A DNA stretch of 64,000 nt. Origin: Robiginitomaculum sp. GTDB taxonomy: Bacteria; Pseudomonadota; Alphaproteobacteria; Caulobacterales; Maricaulaceae. Position numbers and translations under genes: made by a program. Under the pieces are notes generated by a model. The model had not been told where the DNA came from and made no database searches. It saw only the letters and a list, made by a program, of their open reading frames with translations. The number at the start of each line of letters is the position of its first letter. The stretch's first letter is position 1. Below are positions 62,433 to 64,000 of this stretch, piece after piece. Location of the stretch: contig JAKIUV010000002.1 of NCBI GenBank assembly GCA_021647375.1, forward strand, positions 1 through 64,000. The letters run 5' to 3'.

Positions 62433-62960
62433 ATGCAGAACATCAATATGGGTAATGATTCTAGATCGGTAGCAAACTTTATTCTCGACCTATGCGATGA
62501 GCAGGGTTTTGAGGTTTCAAATATGAGTCTCAATAAAATTATTTTTTTTGCTCATAGCGATCTGATTGCCACACAAGAGTGCGCATTGGTAAAAACAACA
62601 TTTGAGGCGTGGCAGCATGGCCCAGTTCTACCGGCTATTTATCATGAGTTTAAGCGTTATGGCCCTCAGGCAATCAAGTCCCGAGCCAAGAAGCTTTGCA
62701 AGTTTACTGGTGATAAAATTGTAGCGGAATATAATGATCTAATTCACCTTCAACAATTCTTGGGGGGCTGCGTTTCAGTTTACGGTAGAATGTCTGCCGC
62801 ACAACTACGCACTCTATCACACGAAAAAGGGGGTGCCTGGGATTATATTTGGCATTCTTCAGAAAAACATAATTTAGGCATGAAAATCCCCAACACACTT
62901 ATTTTTCAAAAGGCTGTCCATAATCTCACAAATACGGAGCAAAACAATAGTGTCAATTAA
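62433..62960 (+). CDS. Panacea-domain (SocA-like, DUF4065) antitoxin
   Basis: A 175-residue protein with the Panacea signature in residues about 10-90: SVANFILDLCDEQGFEVSNMSLNKIIFFAHSDLIA, FEAWQHGPVLPAIYHEFKRYG. In Caulobacter, SocA of this family delivers the toxin SocB to ClpXP; in other genomes Panacea proteins neutralise unrelated toxins made by the neighbouring gene (known for the family). Here the adjacent gene overlaps by 11 bases, the arrangement expected of a toxin-antitoxin pair. The region looks AT-richer than its surroundings, consistent with transfer. Confidence 0.85.
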   Translation: MQNINMGNDSRSVANFILDLCDEQGFEVSNMSLNKIIFFAHSDLIATQECALVKTTFEAWQHGPVLPAIYHEFKRYGPQAIKSRAKKLCKFTGDKIVAEYNDLIHLQQFLGGCVSVYGRMSAAQLRTLSHEKGGAWDYIWHSSEKHNLGMKIPNTLIFQKAVHNLTNTEQNNSVN

Positions 62961-63657
62961 CGAAATTCAAAGAGCGCCTTCGGCTCTACATCTTGCTTAT
63001 AATTTAGGTAATTCTGCAACTGAAACCGCAAACAATGTTATGCGTTTAAAGGATGCTCGCCCGCCCTCTATAACACCATCAATACGAATTTATGCTGAAG
63101 CCCTTTTAACTGACCGTATGACATTGGAAGAATTGGAAACTCAAGCAAAGTTAATAAAATATAAGGTAGTGAGAAATGCGGTTCTTGAAGTTTTACCTCT
63201 TTTACAGGAGTTTTCTGAGACACACGAAATTACTTGGTTTAAAAAAGCCTCTAAATACCCTTTCCGAATAACTAAAGGGATCGATGTCCCAGTTCAACCT
63301 CTTGGGTTCGGGCGGATCGATGGTAAAGTTCAGGCGGTATTCTCCCCTTTTTGGAAAAATATTGCTCATAGTGTCAACCAATTCCGGACTGCTATTACTT
63401 TGATTCAACGTGGCTATATAGATCAAATGGATGGTGATATTGAAGCGTTTCTTTGGCTGGAAACTACTCAGACGACCGAAAGCAGGGGTAGAGAACTTGC
63501 TGTTCGTGACCACGCTACAGCCGACCAACTTACAGAATTAGAATATTATGGCATGGTGCAAAATTTAATTGATGCTATTGCTATAGTTAAAGCCGAATGG
63601 ACGCCAAAGCGTAATAAGATTCAGCCAACAGACGAACCAAATCCATTCGGGTTTTAA
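62950..63657 (+). CDS. Unassigned partner of the Panacea protein, candidate toxin
   Basis: A 235-residue soluble protein starting at a GTG at 62950, ten bases after GGAG, overlapping the Panacea gene by 11 bases. I recognise no domain with confidence. It has an Arg/Lys-rich helical middle, a segment TKGIDVPVQPLGFGRIDGK (about 110-128), a Trp-rich helix (EAFLWLETTQTTESRGRELA), and an acidic Pro-rich end (PTDEPNPFGF). There is no membrane segment. It could be a SocB-like sliding-clamp toxin or a different Panacea-associated toxin; the size is compatible with either. Confidence 0.7.
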   Translation: MSINEIQRAPSALHLAYNLGNSATETANNVMRLKDARPPSITPSIRIYAEALLTDRMTLEELETQAKLIKYKVVRNAVLEVLPLLQEFSETHEITWFKKASKYPFRITKGIDVPVQPLGFGRIDGKVQAVFSPFWKNIAHSVNQFRTAITLIQRGYIDQMDGDIEAFLWLETTQTTESRGRELAVRDHATADQLTELEYYGMVQNLIDAIAIVKAEWTPKRNKIQPTDEPNPFGF

Positions 63658-64000
63658 AGTTTAGCTGTCGGGAGGAGCGGAGACGAGTATCTAAAGGATA
63701 AAAGCGGGTTTGGGGGATGTAGTTTGTTGTTTTTAGTAAAATGTTACCACCTCTAACCCCGCTCTCCCCTGCGTATGCAGGGGTCTATTGCCGGACCATC
63801 AATTGTAAAAAATGCTCATAGATGGATACCTGCATACGCAGGTATGAGCGATGTGTGGGGGAATGCATATGTCCTAAAGCTCTGTAAGGATGGATTTTTA
63901 CTAACATCCCCACCAAGAACAAACCAACTACCCCCTATTCGCCCCCCTGGGCGTTTCTTGCTCGGGTTATTAGTGCCGATGTGGAGCTGTCGTGCTTAGC
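63658..64000. repeat. Non-coding end with paired palindromic repeats
   Basis: No supported gene in 343 bases. Two self-complementary cores, cccctgcgtatgcagggg (63766-63783) and tacctgcatacgcaggta (63827-63844), are reverse complements of each other through their centres. Flanking bases also pair (63763-63848), so the whole stretch can fold as a cruciform or as two separate hairpins. The unit resembles dispersed intergenic repeats of the 'gcctacgcgg' type. A short open frame here translates the repeat and is not a gene. Confidence 0.65.

Noticed and set aside
62287..62472. A small open frame upstream of the Panacea gene
   Set aside because: It has no ribosome-binding site, overlaps the Panacea start in another frame and shows no coding character.
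63775..63999. A 74-codon open frame at the right end
   Set aside because: It begins in and translates the palindromic repeat (IPAYAGMS), a common source of false small genes.

Overview
The window looks like the chromosome of an alphaproteobacterium, most likely an aquatic Caulobacterales/Hyphomonadales/Maricaulales-type organism. The basis is gene content, not a database search: a CpdR-type single-domain response regulator, a TacA/NtrC-like sigma-54 activator, transhydrogenase with a split alpha subunit (PntAA/PntAB), a short aa3-oxidase subunit IV, a TonB-dependent receptor, LptD, and a Panacea/SocA-type antitoxin. Genes are densely packed on both strands, and most starts have recognisable Shine-Dalgarno sequences.

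Layout. 0.2-3.7 kb: pckA, beta-carbonic anhydrase and a PQQ-type sugar dehydrogenase. 3.8-8.5 kb: two exported hydrolases, an M28 peptidase with a C-terminal Fn3 domain and a TolB-propeller/amidohydrolase fusion. 8.5-19.5 kb: a nearly complete type II secretion locus (gspC-D-E-F-G-H-I-J-K-L-M, then a lipoprotein where gspN often lies) facing a short prepilin peptidase. 19.7-27.4 kb: valine catabolism (mmsA, acyl-CoA dehydrogenase, 3-hydroxyisobutyryl-CoA hydrolase, mmsB, another aldehyde dehydrogenase), interrupted by a Sel1-repeat gene and two copies of a ~170-bp palindromic element. 27.6-34.4 kb: lptD, small conserved proteins, and a Rieske oxygenase / DUF1330 / aldehyde dehydrogenase operon with an operator-like inverted repeat at its promoter. 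34.5-41.3 kb: pyrD, tRNA-Val(GAC), cpdR, an N-formylglutamate amidohydrolase-like gene, DUF454, pntB-pntAB-pntAA and the oxidase subunit IV. 41.6-44.8 kb: the sigma-54 activator and an outer-membrane barrel. 44.9-47.6 kb: a VapBC-type toxin-antitoxin pair, a csaA gene broken by a 303-bp mariner/IS630-type miniature element, and a ChaN-like lipoprotein. 47.7-56.5 kb: a six-gene operon (nitrilase-fold protein, aldehyde dehydrogenase, MFS transporter, polytopic membrane protein, PD40 lipoprotein, TonB-dependent receptor). 56.8-62.1 kb: pyrC, xthA, lolA, a DUF1223 gene and hisS. 62.1-64 kb: an apparently AT-richer tail with a Panacea-domain gene overlapping an unrecognised gene, then a repeat-bearing non-coding end.

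The best candidates for something undescribed are two. The first is the 47.7-56.5 kb operon, which couples outer-membrane uptake, a membrane protein with buried-looking His/Glu/Asp residues, an aldehyde dehydrogenase, and a nitrilase-fold protein that contains no cysteine and so cannot use normal nitrilase chemistry. The second is the Panacea antitoxin with its translationally overlapping, unassigned partner at 62.4-63.7 kb. The clearest structural event is the miniature transposon in csaA: removing the element and one TA restores the reading frame exactly.
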